Shown piece after piece: positions 36,206-44,806 of a stretch of 61,524 nt of DNA. Under the pieces are notes generated by a model. The model was not told the DNA's origin and ran no database searches. It saw nothing but the letters and a program-made list of their open reading frames with translations. This DNA is from an uncultured bacterium. GTDB taxonomy: Bacteria > Verrucomicrobiota > Lentisphaeria > Victivallales > UBA1829. The translations under genes and the position numbers were made by a program. The DNA is taken from positions 1 through 61,524 of the forward strand of contig CACYHQ010000015.1 of the NCBI GenBank assembly GCA_902774245.1, in the 5' to 3' direction. How positions within the stretch are numbered: position 1 is the first letter of the stretch; every line of letters starts with the position of its first letter.

Positions 36206-37195
36206 TCAGTAGCGGATCAGCATGGAGCCCCACGCCAGGCCGCCGCCGAACGATGTGAACAACACCAGGTCGCCGCGTTTGATGCGGCCCGTGCGGCACG
36301 CTTCGTCGAGCGCGATGCCGATCGAGGCGGAGCTGGTGTTGCCGTAGTAGCGGATATTGCAGAAGGCGCGGTCGTCGGAGATGCCGAGGCGCTTCGCCAC
36401 GGCGTCGATGATGCGGAGGTTCGCCTGATGCGGGATCACCAGCGCGACCTGGTCGACCGTCACGCCCGCCTTCGCCAGCACTTCCTCGCTGGACGACACC
36501 ATGGCGTTCACGGCGAGCTTGAACGTCTCACGGCCTTCCATGTAGATGAAATGCTGACGATTCCAGATCGTTTCGTGGCTGGATGGAGCTTTACTGCCGC
36601 CGGCGGGGATCCGCAGGACGTCGGTGTAGCCGCCGTCGGCGTGGAGCGAACTCGCGAGGATGCTGTCCGGGGCGTCCGTGCCGTCGTTCTGAAGCAGCGC
36701 GCACCCCGCGCCGTCGCCGAAGAGGATGCAGGTGTTGCGGTCGGTCCAGTCCACGATCACGGAGAGCTTGTCGGAACCGCAGACCAGCACGTTGCGGTAT
36801 TTGTCCGGGAAGGAACGCATGAGGGAGAATCCGACCTCAAGCGAGGAGACGAATCCGGCGCACGCGGCGGAGAGGTCGAAGCAGAACGCGTGCTTGCACT
36901 GGAAATGATGCTGGATCAGCGCGCCGGTGTTCGGGAAGATGTAGTCGGGAGAGATCGTGGCGACCACGATCGCGTCGATGTCGCGTCCGTCGACTCCGGC
37001 CTGCGTCAATGCTTTTTCCGCAGCTTTGATGCCCATGGTGGACGCGGTTTCGTCAGGTCCGGCGATGCGGCGTTCCTCCACGCCGGTGCGTGTGCGGATC
37101 CACTCGTCGTTGGTGTCGACCAGCTTTTCGATATCGGCGTTGGTCCGTATATGTTCAGGGAGGTACGAGCCCGTCCCCGCAATGCGAATGCCCAT
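36206..37195 (-). CDS. fabH: beta-ketoacyl-ACP synthase III
   Basis: 329 residues, the usual length. The catalytic triad is visible: Cys112 in SAACAGF, His256 in IPHQANLRI and Asn286 in YYGNTSSAS. The N-terminus reads GIRIAGTGSYLPEHI. It condenses acetyl-CoA with malonyl-ACP to start fatty acid synthesis. ATG 37195 has AAGGATG before it and matches the family start; the open frame upstream is not conserved. No other fab genes are adjacent. Confidence 0.94.
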   Translation of the reverse strand: MGIRIAGTGSYLPEHIRTNADIEKLVDTNDEWIRTRTGVEERRIAGPDETASTMGIKAAEKALTQAGVDGRDIDAIVVATISPDYIFPNTGALIQHHFQCKHAFCFDLSAACAGFVSSLEVGFSLMRSFPDKYRNVLVCGSDKLSVIVDWTDRNTCILFGDGAGCALLQNDGTDAPDSILASSLHADGGYTDVLRIPAGGSKAPSSHETIWNRQHFIYMEGRETFKLAVNAMVSSSEEVLAKAGVTVDQVALVIPHQANLRIIDAVAKRLGISDDRAFCNIRYYGNTSSASIGIALDEACRTGRIKRGDLVLFTSFGGGLAWGSMLIRY

Positions 37196-37304
37196 ATTGT
37201 CATCCTTTTGGCTGCCGTTCGGCGTAGGGGTTGATATCGTTTTCTTCCTGCCGCGGCCCGTGTTTTTGCTCCGCGAGCGCACGAAAACAGAGTAAACACC
37301 CCAT

Positions 37305-37332
37305 AATATAACACCCGTTTGCGCTTTGTCAA
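37305..37332 (-). promoter_or_regulatory. promoter of fabH
   Basis: On the minus strand perfect TTGACA (37332-37327), 16 bp, TATATT (37310-37305). The leader is about 100 nt. Confidence 0.78.
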
Positions 37333-37368
37333 GCATGTTTTCGCCTCTGTTTTCAAACAAATGAAGAG

Positions 37369-37411
37369 AAAAAGGCGTTCCGGCGAAAAATCCGGCTTTT
37401 TTCGCCTTTTT
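37369..37411. terminator. terminator-like hairpin between two divergent promoters
   Basis: AAAAAGGCG (37369-37377) and CGCCTTTTT (37403-37411) form a perfect 9-bp repeat with an inner CCGG/CCGG stem. A and T runs flank it on both sides, so it reads as a terminator in both directions, yet no gene ends here. It could insulate the fabH and alkaline phosphatase promoters. Confidence 0.45.
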
Positions 37412-37424
37412 TTAAATTAGCCCC

Positions 37425-37452
37425 TTGACAAATCGGACTTGAATGGTATCTT
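37425..37452 (+). promoter_or_regulatory. promoter of alkaline phosphatase
   Basis: Perfect TTGACA (37425-37430), 16 bp, TATCTT (37447-37452). No obvious phosphate-response box was recognised. Confidence 0.68.
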
Positions 37453-37511
37453 ACTTGTAACACACATACCCCCAACCCTGTTCACACAATCAAGTTTTCA
37501 GGAGTTACACC

Positions 37512-39071
37512 ATGAAACGTTCCTTCTTTGCCGCACTTGCGGCCGGCGCTTTCCTCGCGCTGCCCGCGTTCCAGGCCGCGGCCCAGACCGATGCCGACCA
37601 GCTCAAGGACCTCAAACCCGTCAAGTACGTCTTCCTGTTCATCGGCGACGGCATGTCCCTGCCCCAGCGCATGATGGCCGAGGAGTTCAGCCGTTCCACC
37701 ACGGGCAAGGGCCTCACGATCAACGCCATGCCGGTGCAGGGCTACTCCAAGACCAGCTCCGCCAGTAACTTCATCACCGACTCCGCCGCCAGCGGAACCG
37801 CCATCGCCTGCGGCGAAAAGACCAACAACGGCCGCATCGGCATGGACACCGAGGGCAAGAAGAACCTCGAATCCGTCGCCGAAGTCGCGAAGAAGAACGG
37901 CCGCGCCGTCGGCATCCTCACCAGCATCACCATCAACCACGCCACCCCGGCTTCCTTCTACGCCCACAACGTGAGCCGTGACAACTACTACGACATCGGC
38001 CTCGACCTCGTGAAGTCCGGCTTCGAATACTTCGGCGGCGGCGGCCTCCAGGGCAACCGCAACGGCGACAACGACATCTACAAGATCGCCGAGAAGGCCG
38101 GCTACACCGTCGCGTACAAGGACGAAGTCCCGAAAGTCGACCTGAAGAAGGCCGACAAGCTCTTCGTCCGCGGCCACAACGGCCAGCTCCCCTACGCCAT
38201 TGATAAACCGGCGGATGAATGGGGCCTCGCCGAGTACACCCAGCAGTGCATCGACTTCCTCATGCTGAAGAACAAACCGTTCTTCGTCATGGTCGAAGGC
38301 GGCAACATCGACCACCACGGACACAGCAATGACGCGGGCTCCAGCCTCCGCGAAACCATGGAAATGGACCGCGCCGTCTCCGTCATCATGGACTTCGCCA
38401 AGAAGCACCCGAACGACACGCTCCTCGTCGTCACCGGCGACCACGAGACCGGCGGCCTGACCCTCGGCTTCGCGAACACCCAGTACGAATCCTCCATCTA
38501 CCTGCTCGGCAACCAGAAGTGCTCCAGCGACGAGTTCAAGAACAAAGTCAACCAGCTCGCCGACAAGATCCTTGGCCCCAGACGGATGGGCCCTCCCGCC
38601 GGCAGAAACAACGACAACCAGAACCAGGCCAACACCGAAGAAAAGACCATCAAGTTCGACGACATCAAGCCGCTCATCACCGAGAACTTCGGCCTGATCT
38701 TCGACAACCAGGGCGCACCCAACGAAAACAACGGCGCCGTTCAGGCCAACCTCAGATCCGCCGATCGCAACGCCCGCAGAAAACTGAACCTCGTCCTCTC
38801 CAAGTCCGAACAGGACCGCATCGAAGAGGCGTTCAACAGACAGTTCCCGAACGGCAAGCGCGCAGGTTTCGGCGGCGGCGACGCCGTCGCGAACACCGTC
38901 GTGGCGATCTTCGACAACAAGTCCTCCGTCGGCTGGACCAGCGGCGCGCATACCGCCCTCCCCGTCGACACCAGCTCCTACGGCGTGAACGCCAACGTCT
39001 TCGGCGGCATGTACGAGAACTCCGACATCGCCAAGCGCCTCAAGGCGATCATCTCCGTCCCCGTGAAATGA
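37512..39071 (+). CDS. exported alkaline phosphatase
   Basis: 519 residues with a signal peptide (about 1-24, ending QAAAQ). The alkaline phosphatase core shows IGDGMS with metal-binding Asp46, TDSAASGTAIACG with nucleophile Ser91, VEGGNIDHHGHSND with metal ligands, GDHETGG, and a final SGAHTALPV His. It hydrolyses phosphomonoesters outside the cytoplasm. A hydrophilic insert of about 80 residues rich in Asn/Gln/Lys (about 350-440) separates GDHETGG from the last His; such inserts vary in the family. Gly- and Asn-rich codon use matches its neighbours. YibE/F follows after 24 nt. Confidence 0.92.
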   Translation: MKRSFFAALAAGAFLALPAFQAAAQTDADQLKDLKPVKYVFLFIGDGMSLPQRMMAEEFSRSTTGKGLTINAMPVQGYSKTSSASNFITDSAASGTAIACGEKTNNGRIGMDTEGKKNLESVAEVAKKNGRAVGILTSITINHATPASFYAHNVSRDNYYDIGLDLVKSGFEYFGGGGLQGNRNGDNDIYKIAEKAGYTVAYKDEVPKVDLKKADKLFVRGHNGQLPYAIDKPADEWGLAEYTQQCIDFLMLKNKPFFVMVEGGNIDHHGHSNDAGSSLRETMEMDRAVSVIMDFAKKHPNDTLLVVTGDHETGGLTLGFANTQYESSIYLLGNQKCSSDEFKNKVNQLADKILGPRRMGPPAGRNNDNQNQANTEEKTIKFDDIKPLITENFGLIFDNQGAPNENNGAVQANLRSADRNARRKLNLVLSKSEQDRIEEAFNRQFPNGKRAGFGGGDAVANTVVAIFDNKSSVGWTSGAHTALPVDTSSYGVNANVFGGMYENSDIAKRLKAIISVPVK

Positions 39072-39095
39072 TCTGAGCTTACAGCCTCATTTTCC

Positions 39096-40280
39096 ATGTT
39101 CGATCATTGGAAAATATCCAGACGCGACGCGGTCATGGTGGTCGTTTTCCTCCTTGCCTGCGCCGCGCTTTGGTTTCTCGACATCCTCCACACGGCTCCG
39201 CCGCCGGAGGGCGTCAAGTGCAAGGCGCGCATCCTCTCCGTCGACAACAGCAACATCTTCAAGATCGGCCTGCTGCAGAAGGGCGAACAGCATGTCCGCC
39301 TGAAAGTCCTCTCCGGACCGTTCAAGGGACGCGAGTTCAACGGGACGAACATCATCCGCGCCAACATGGAGCTTGACAAGGTGTTCGAGCCGGGCGACAT
39401 CGCGCTCGCGGCCATCCCGTACGACGCCGACGAGAACTTCACGGTCATCGCGCAGGACCACTACCGCATCGGGTACGCGCTCCTGCTCTTCGGACTCTTC
39501 GCGCTGCTCCTGCTCGTTTTCGGCGGTATCACCGGATTCAACGCCCTGCTCTCCTTCGTCTTCAGCTGTCTGGTCATCTGGAAACTCGTGATCCCGCTGG
39601 CACTGAAGGGCGGAAACGTGCTGCTGATCACGTTCGCCGCCGTCACGCTGCTCAGCGCGGTCATCATCTTCCTGGTCGCCGGGATGACCCGAAAAGGCGT
39701 CACGGCCTTCTTCGGCGCGATCCTCGGCGTGCTCGCCAGCTGCGCCATGGCATACATCTTCACGAAGCTCTTCAGGATCAGCGGCGGCATGATGCCCTAC
39801 TCCCAGACGCTGCTTTATTCCGGCTACGAATTCCTCAGCCTCCCCGACATCTACATCGGCGCGATCTTCCTCTCCAGCTCCGGCGCGGTCATGGACCTCG
39901 CCATGGACGTTTCCGCAGGCATGGTCGAAGTCCTCCACAAGCGCCCGGACATCCACCGCCGAGAGCTCATCGGTTCCGGCCTGAACATGGGCCGCAGCGT
40001 GGTCGGCACCATGACCACGACGCTCCTGCTTGCCTATTCCGGCGGCTATCTCACGCTCATGATGACATTCGCCGCGCAGGGCATCGGCCCGCTCGACTTC
40101 ATCAACAATCCGTACGTCGCTTCCGAAGCGGTCAAGACCCTCGTCGGCAGTTTCGGGCTCGTCCTCGTCGCGCCGTTCACGGCGTTCGTCGGCGGATTCA
40201 TCATCCCGCACAAGGCGGAAAAACAGGCGGAACCGGAGCGGATCCCGGAAGAAAAATCGACTTCCCCGGAAAACGCCTGA
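39096..40280 (+). CDS. YibE/F family membrane protein
   Basis: 394 residues. One N-terminal helix (about 12-30), a soluble beta-rich domain (about 38-125, with LSGPFKGREFNGTN), then seven or so membrane helices. The order and the motifs ISGGMMPYSQTLLYSG-like region, GAVMDLAMDVSAGM and GRSVVGTMTTTLLLAY match YibE/F, a conserved family without proven function. It is the second gene after alkaline phosphatase, and the two may be one transcript. The tail is Glu/Lys-rich and cytoplasmic-looking. Confidence 0.86.
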   Translation: MFDHWKISRRDAVMVVVFLLACAALWFLDILHTAPPPEGVKCKARILSVDNSNIFKIGLLQKGEQHVRLKVLSGPFKGREFNGTNIIRANMELDKVFEPGDIALAAIPYDADENFTVIAQDHYRIGYALLLFGLFALLLLVFGGITGFNALLSFVFSCLVIWKLVIPLALKGGNVLLITFAAVTLLSAVIIFLVAGMTRKGVTAFFGAILGVLASCAMAYIFTKLFRISGGMMPYSQTLLYSGYEFLSLPDIYIGAIFLSSSGAVMDLAMDVSAGMVEVLHKRPDIHRRELIGSGLNMGRSVVGTMTTTLLLAYSGGYLTLMMTFAAQGIGPLDFINNPYVASEAVKTLVGSFGLVLVAPFTAFVGGFIIPHKAEKQAEPERIPEEKSTSPENA

Positions 40281-40368
40281 TCCTTCATTTCCTCTGCCGT
40301 TTTCGTCTCTTTTCCGGCTTTTTTCTATAAAAAAAGCGCGAAAACACGAAAAAAAATGCGTTTTCCGG

Positions 40369-40396
40369 TTGTTTTCCTCAAAAACGGCGCTATATT
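40369..40396 (+). promoter_or_regulatory. promoter of the cimA operon
   Basis: TTGTTT (40369-40374), 16 bp, TATATT (40391-40396), 27 nt before the cimA ATG, giving a short leader. A/T-tract DNA lies directly upstream. Confidence 0.7.
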
Positions 40397-40422
40397 GTTT
40401 CCTTTACAAGGAAAAACACGCT

Positions 40423-42033
40423 ATGCCAGACCAGAACATCCTCATATACGACTCCACGCTTCGCGACGGCGCCCAGGGAGAACATGTCTCGTTCTCGAAG
40501 GACGACAAGTTGCGTATTGCCGCGAAACTGGACGAACTGGGCGTGGCATACATCGAAGGCGGCTGGCCGGGATCCAACCCGCGCGACGCCGAATTCTTCC
40601 GCGACGCCGCCTCCTATACGTTCAAATACGCGAAACTCTGCGCGTTCGGCTGCACCCGCCGCAAGGAACTGACCGCGGAGAACGATCCGCAGCTGCGCGC
40701 CCTGCTCGATTCCGGCGCGCCCGTCTGTACCATTGTCGGCAAGACGCCCGCCTCGCAGGTCCGCGAGATCCTGAACGTCTCCGAGGAGGACAACCTCGCC
40801 ATGATCCGCGAATCCTGCCGGTTCCTCGCCGACGCCGGGCGCGAGGTCATCTTCGACGCCGAACACTTCTTCGACGCCTGGAGCGAGGACCGCGCCTACG
40901 CCGAACGCGTGCTGAATGCGGCATGCGAGGGCGGCGCTTCGGCCGTCACCATCTGCGACACGAACGGCGGGCTGCTTCCCGTCGAGATTCTCGACATCAC
41001 GAAGAAAGTCCGCGCGCTTCTCCCAGAAAACATCGTCCTCGGCATCCACTGCCACAACGACTCCGGCACGGCCGTCGCGAACTCCATCGTGGCAGTGCGG
41101 AGCGGCGCCCGCCTCGTGCAGGGCACGATCAACGGCATCGGGGAACGCTGCGGCAACGCCAACCTCAGCACCATCATCCCGAATTTCGAACTCAAGACCG
41201 ATTTCCGCTGCCTTCCGCCCGGCCATCTCGCCATGCTGAAGGACGTCAGCGATTTCGTCTGCGAGAAAGCCAACATGCGCCCGGACGCCCACGCCCCGTA
41301 CGTCGGTGAAAGCGCGTTCGCGCACAAGGCGGGGCTCCACGTCGACGCCATCGCGAAGAATCCGGTCACTTTCGAGCACGTCCGCCCGGAATCCGTCGGC
41401 AACCGCCGCCGCATCCTCATCTCGGAGCTTTCCGGACGCCACTCGCTCACCATGAAGGCCGCCGAATTCGGCATCGACCTGCGGGATTCCCGCCTCGGCA
41501 ACGCCGGGCTTCAGGAGCTCAAGAAACGCGAACGCGCCGGGTACGAATACGAGACCGCCGAAGCGTCGTTCGTCGTGCTGATGCACAAGGTCATGAACCT
41601 CTGGCCCTCCTACTTCACGCTCGAGGGCTTCCGCGTCATCATCGAAAAACGCGGCGAAGGCGACCGCGTGGTTTCCGAAGCCACGGTCAAGCTCAGCGTC
41701 GGCGGCGTCTCCCAGCTCACCGCAGCGGAAGGCGACGGCCCGGTCAACGCGCTCGACCTCGCGCTCCGCAAGGCGCTGGAGCGTTTCTACCCCGCGCTCC
41801 GCGACGTCTCCCTCATCGACTTCAAAGTCCGCATCCTGGAGAATCTGAACGGCACCGCCGCCCAGACGCGCGTCCGCATCCAGAGCCACGACTCCACCAG
41901 CGTGTGGGACACAGTCGGCGTCAGCGAAAACATCATCGAAGCATCCTGGATCGCACTCGCCGATTCCGTGGAATATGCCCTCTTCAAGAAACACATCGCA
42001 CCCTCAAACAGCCAGGAAGGATCCGAACCATGA
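40423..42033 (+). CDS. cimA: (R)-citramalate synthase / isopropylmalate-synthase family
   Basis: 536 residues. The N-terminal DRE-TIM barrel has YDSTLRDGAQGEHVSFS, EGGWPGSNPRD and the metal-binding GIHCHNDSGTAVANS. NGIGERCGNANL follows. The C-terminal regulatory LeuA-type domain spans about 400-530. The LRDGAQGE and EGGWPGSNP motifs are typical of the CimA branch, which condenses acetyl-CoA and pyruvate toward isoleucine. Start ATG 40423 has GGAAAAA spacing and follows the promoter directly. It overlaps the next gene by 4 nt (ATGA). Confidence 0.9.
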   Translation: MPDQNILIYDSTLRDGAQGEHVSFSKDDKLRIAAKLDELGVAYIEGGWPGSNPRDAEFFRDAASYTFKYAKLCAFGCTRRKELTAENDPQLRALLDSGAPVCTIVGKTPASQVREILNVSEEDNLAMIRESCRFLADAGREVIFDAEHFFDAWSEDRAYAERVLNAACEGGASAVTICDTNGGLLPVEILDITKKVRALLPENIVLGIHCHNDSGTAVANSIVAVRSGARLVQGTINGIGERCGNANLSTIIPNFELKTDFRCLPPGHLAMLKDVSDFVCEKANMRPDAHAPYVGESAFAHKAGLHVDAIAKNPVTFEHVRPESVGNRRRILISELSGRHSLTMKAAEFGIDLRDSRLGNAGLQELKKRERAGYEYETAEASFVVLMHKVMNLWPSYFTLEGFRVIIEKRGEGDRVVSEATVKLSVGGVSQLTAAEGDGPVNALDLALRKALERFYPALRDVSLIDFKVRILENLNGTAAQTRVRIQSHDSTSVWDTVGVSENIIEASWIALADSVEYALFKKHIAPSNSQEGSEP

Positions 42034-42398
42034 CCCGGCGTTTTCTTTTGATTCTGACCATCGTGCTCGTCGGCACGTTCTATTTTGCGCCCCAGCCCAA
42101 AGCCGAGGCGTTCGACCCCGTCACCCTCGCCATCCTGACCCCGCTGGCCATCCAGGGCGCGAAGATCCTCGCGCCGTACGTGATCCGCGGCCTCAAGAAC
42201 GTCGCCGTCGTCGGGTTGCGCTCCGCGAAATACTTCCTCAAATTCTTCCTGGTCCCGGTCGGGCTCGTGGAATGCATCATCATGCCGTGGCGCATCTCGA
42301 CCGGCCTAAGTCACATGGGGCAAGGGTTCATAGGATTGTTTTGTTTCATGGGGAACCTGCTGCTAATTCCGGTCGCCATCTTTGGTGTCGGCGTTTAG
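42030..42398 (+). CDS. small membrane protein of unknown function
   Basis: 122 residues. An N-terminal signal or anchor helix (about 4-20, ending PQPKAEA) is followed by two hydrophobic stretches (about 66-85 and 100-122). AGGA precedes the ATG, which overlaps the cimA stop as ATGA. No family recognised. Its place between cimA and the DUF721 gene is the only clue to function. Confidence 0.6.
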   Translation: MTRRFLLILTIVLVGTFYFAPQPKAEAFDPVTLAILTPLAIQGAKILAPYVIRGLKNVAVVGLRSAKYFLKFFLVPVGLVECIIMPWRISTGLSHMGQGFIGLFCFMGNLLLIPVAIFGVGV

Positions 42399-42415
42399 CG
42401 GGGACGTGCTGAACA

Positions 42416-42850
42416 ATGCCGAACGAAAAACGTCCGCCCGAAGGGACCGCCACAGGCCGCGCCCGCAAGAAGATGGACTCCATCCTCCGCGAGTGGTACG
42501 GCGAAAGCGGTTCCGACGGCGAACTCATGAAGTATCTGCCCGGCACCCAGCCCGTCGGGGACGTGCTTCAGCGCGTCATGCGGAAGAAACTGCCGGACGG
42601 CGTCGCGGATTTCCGCATGATCGCGACCCGCTGGCCCGACATCGCCGGCGCGGTCGCCGCAAAGCACACCACGCCGCTCTCCATCACCAATAAAACGCTC
42701 TTCATCGAGGTGGAGCATCCCGCCTATCTGACGTCCGTCCGCACGAGGACTGTGCAGACCGCCATCCTCGCCCGTATCGCCGAACTGATCGGCGCGGACA
42801 AATGCACCGCCCTGACCTTCACCCCCGCGGGACGCCGCCGTACCGTCTGA
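42416..42850 (+). CDS. DUF721 (DciA-like) protein
   Basis: 144 residues. The core KYLPGTQPVGDVLQRVMRKK, RWPDIAGAVAAKHTTPLSITNKTLFIEVEHPAYLTSV and a helical end match the DUF721 fold, which includes DciA, the ancestral loader of replicative helicase. A basic head (RPPEGTATGRARKK) could bind DNA. It sits 17 nt after the small membrane protein and 7 nt before birA. The helicase-loading role is family knowledge, not shown here. Confidence 0.78.
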   Translation: MPNEKRPPEGTATGRARKKMDSILREWYGESGSDGELMKYLPGTQPVGDVLQRVMRKKLPDGVADFRMIATRWPDIAGAVAAKHTTPLSITNKTLFIEVEHPAYLTSVRTRTVQTAILARIAELIGADKCTALTFTPAGRRRTV

Positions 42851-42857
42851 TTTCACT

Positions 42858-43580
42858 ATGATCTTCTTCGACACCATCGACTCCACGACGACCTGGGCGG
42901 TCGCGCATTTCGCCGAACTGAACGACCGCGAACTCGTCGTGGCCGCCACGCAGACCGCCGGACGCGGCCGCCTCGACCGCACATGGATCTCCCCGCGCGG
43001 CAACATCTACGCCAGCTTCGTCCAGAAAAACGTGAACAGCCCCCTGCTCGGCGTCGCGGCCGGATCGCTCGCGGTCCTCGACCTCGTGCGCGAGCTCGCC
43101 CCCGCTCAGAAATTCCACATCAAGTGGCCGAACGACATCTTCTGCGGCACGGCGAAGATATCCGGCATCCTCTCCCAGTTCATCTCCCCGCGCAATGGTG
43201 CGCCCGGCGGACTCGTGACCGGGATGGGCGTCAACCTGAACATGACGCGCGAACAGCTCGCGTCCGCCTCGCAGGAAGCCACGTCCATCCTCATCCTGAC
43301 CGGTGCGCCATGCGATTACGAGGCGGCCCTGCACCGGTTCGAGGAAATCCTGCACGATCACGCCGAAATCCTGAAAAACGCCCCGGAAACGCTTTTCGCA
43401 CGCTGGAAAACGGAAAATGGTCTCCTCGGAAAGCGCGTGGAATTCCTCGCGGGCGACGGTTCCCGCCTCTCCGGGCTTTTCCGCGACATCGCGGACGACG
43501 GCTCGGTGATCCTCGACGAGGACGACGGCCGCACGCTCAAGTTGAACTGCGGCGACGTGCGTCTGCAGACACGCGCTTGA
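42858..43580 (+). CDS. birA: biotin--[biotin carboxyl carrier protein] ligase, single-domain
   Basis: 240 residues. The catalytic domain shows TQTAGRGRLDRTWISP (biotinyl-AMP loop), KWPNDIFCGTAKISGIL and VTGMGVNLNM. The C-terminal beta domain ends LKLNCGDVRLQTRA. There is no N-terminal helix-turn-helix, so this is the monofunctional class that does not repress biotin genes. It probably attaches biotin to the OadA biotinyl domain at about 17.3 kb. The ruvA promoter overlaps its stop. Confidence 0.92.
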   Translation: MIFFDTIDSTTTWAVAHFAELNDRELVVAATQTAGRGRLDRTWISPRGNIYASFVQKNVNSPLLGVAAGSLAVLDLVRELAPAQKFHIKWPNDIFCGTAKISGILSQFISPRNGAPGGLVTGMGVNLNMTREQLASASQEATSILILTGAPCDYEAALHRFEEILHDHAEILKNAPETLFARWKTENGLLGKRVEFLAGDGSRLSGLFRDIADDGSVILDEDDGRTLKLNCGDVRLQTRA

Positions 43581-43604
43581 TTTTCGCGCGAACGCGTGTA
43601 TAGT
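43577..43604 (+). promoter_or_regulatory. promoter of ruvA
   Basis: TTGATT (43577-43582), 16 bp, TATAGT (43599-43604). The -35 overlaps the birA stop codon. Confidence 0.7.
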
Positions 43605-43644
43605 ATCTGCCAAGATTCACAATAACGCCCGAAGGACTTCTCCC

Positions 43645-44259
43645 ATGATCGCTCAGCTCACAGGTAAAATCGTTTCCCTGAACTTCACCGAACTCATCCT
43701 CGACGTGAACGGCGTCGGGTACTTCGTCTCCATCCCCATGAGCACCTACGACGTGCTGCTCAAAGCGGGCGAAGGCGGCACCGCCACGGTCCTGACCTGG
43801 CTCCAGGTGCGCGAGGACGCGCTCCAGCTCTACGGGTTCGCGAAAAAGGAGGAGCTCGAAATCTTCAAGCTCCTGCTCACGGTGAACGGCATCGGCGCGA
43901 AGACCGCGCTCGCGATCCTCAGCAGCATGAACATCCCAACGTTCTGCAACGCCATCGTCAACGCCGACATCAAGGTCCTCAAGCATATCAGCGGCATCGG
44001 CCCGCGCTCCGCCGAGCGCATGATCGTCGAGCTCCGCGACAAGATCGTGAAGCTCTTCCCCGAGCTCACGTTCGCCGGACTTCCGCAGGACGTCCCGCAG
44101 TCGCGCGAGATGGAGGACGCGCTCCTCGCGCTCGAACAGCTCGGATTCCAGCGGGCGAAGATCCAGAAGACCGTCGCGGACCTCGTCGCCGCCCTGCCCG
44201 AACAGGAACGTTCCAGCGAGAACATCATCCGCAAGGCTCTCCGCAAGCTCAACAGCTGA
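43645..44259 (+). CDS. ruvA: Holliday junction branch-migration protein RuvA
   Basis: 204 residues, normal length. Domain I (about 1-64) starts MIAQLTGKIVSLNFTELILDVNGVGYFV. Domain II (about 65-140) has the two helix-hairpin-helix motifs LLTVNGIGAKTALAIL and ISGIGPRSAERMIVELRDK. Domain III (about 155-204) is the RuvB-binding end. RuvA holds the junction for the RuvB motor. ruvB and ruvC are not adjacent, unlike in many bacteria. Confidence 0.94.
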   Translation: MIAQLTGKIVSLNFTELILDVNGVGYFVSIPMSTYDVLLKAGEGGTATVLTWLQVREDALQLYGFAKKEELEIFKLLLTVNGIGAKTALAILSSMNIPTFCNAIVNADIKVLKHISGIGPRSAERMIVELRDKIVKLFPELTFAGLPQDVPQSREMEDALLALEQLGFQRAKIQKTVADLVAALPEQERSSENIIRKALRKLNS

Positions 44260-44297
44260 TTATTTCCACCTCATTATCCATTTTCCGAATCTTTCCA

Positions 44298-44327
44298 GCC
44301 GCCTCAAATTCGAGGCGGCTTTTTTTT
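44298..44327 (+). terminator. terminator after ruvA
   Basis: GCCGCCTC (44298-44305) with GAGGCGGC (44312-44319), 6-nt loop, then eight T. Confidence 0.9.
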
Positions 44328-44442
44328 CGGACTTCAGCTCAGCTCCACCTCATTTTTCACATCTTTGATCCATCTTGTGCCATCGGCACTTTTCTGAGCT
44401 CATGAGTTCTACCTTTTGAGGGGAATATATGTCTTATTTTCT

Positions 44443-44463
44443 GCGCATGATGTACACATGCGC
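44443..44463. repeat. 7-bp inverted repeat in the ruvA-mraZ gap
   Basis: GCGCATG (44443-44449) and CATGCGC (44457-44463) around a 7-nt centre. It may be an operator-like site. The 547-nt gap (44260-44806) otherwise holds the ruvA terminator, the TATARGKCY array, phased A-tracts and the mraZ promoter. Confidence 0.5.
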
Positions 44464-44501
44464 CATCGTGCACGCGCGCGGCCTCACTCCAAGCTCAAAT
44501 C

Positions 44502-44531
44502 TATAAGTCTTATAGGGCCTATAGGTCTTAT
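44502..44531 (+). repeat. tandem 9-nt TATARGKCY units
   Basis: Three 9-nt units in a row: TATAAGTCT, TATAGGGCC, TATAGGTCT, then a partial TAT. The centre also reads as the palindrome TATAGG-G-CCTATA (44511-44523). Its function is unknown. Confidence 0.6.
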
Positions 44532-44672
44532 CTTTTTGCCTCATTTTGCCTCACAAAACAGTCAGTCGTCATGCACGCTTTTTTTTCGTATTTTTTCTTT
44601 ACCGCATGACATAGCCTTTTTCATGGTTTTAGACACCAAAAGGGGCAAAAAGGGGCCTAAAAACGGGGAAAA

Positions 44673-44704
44673 CGAAAAAAAATCGAAAAAAAATCGAAAA
44701 AAAG
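44673..44704 (+). repeat. phased A-tracts upstream of the mraZ promoter
   Basis: Three units of CG-A7/8-T with an 11-bp period, ending 12 bp before the mraZ -35. Phased A-tracts at about one helical turn bend DNA and can act as an UP element. Confidence 0.6.
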
Positions 44705-44716
44705 TTTGATTTCGGC

Positions 44717-44744
44717 TTGAAAAAAGGCGGAGACAGGGTAAATT
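44717..44744 (+). promoter_or_regulatory. promoter of the division cluster
   Basis: TTGAAA (44717-44722), 16 bp, TAAATT (44739-44744). Two GGGG runs (44746-44749, 44777-44780) downstream could be MraZ sites, but spacing does not match the usual boxes well. Confidence 0.55.
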
Positions 44745-44806
44745 AGGGGAAGAAAGGTGAAAATAGGAACCCGATAGGGGAACCAAGGAACATCTCGAAA
44801 ACAGCC

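Noticed and set aside
44260..44806. A 97-codon open frame (44416-44709) in the ruvA-mraZ gap
   Set aside because: Its product is low-complexity Lys/Asn at the end and has no ribosome site; it crosses the phased A-tracts.
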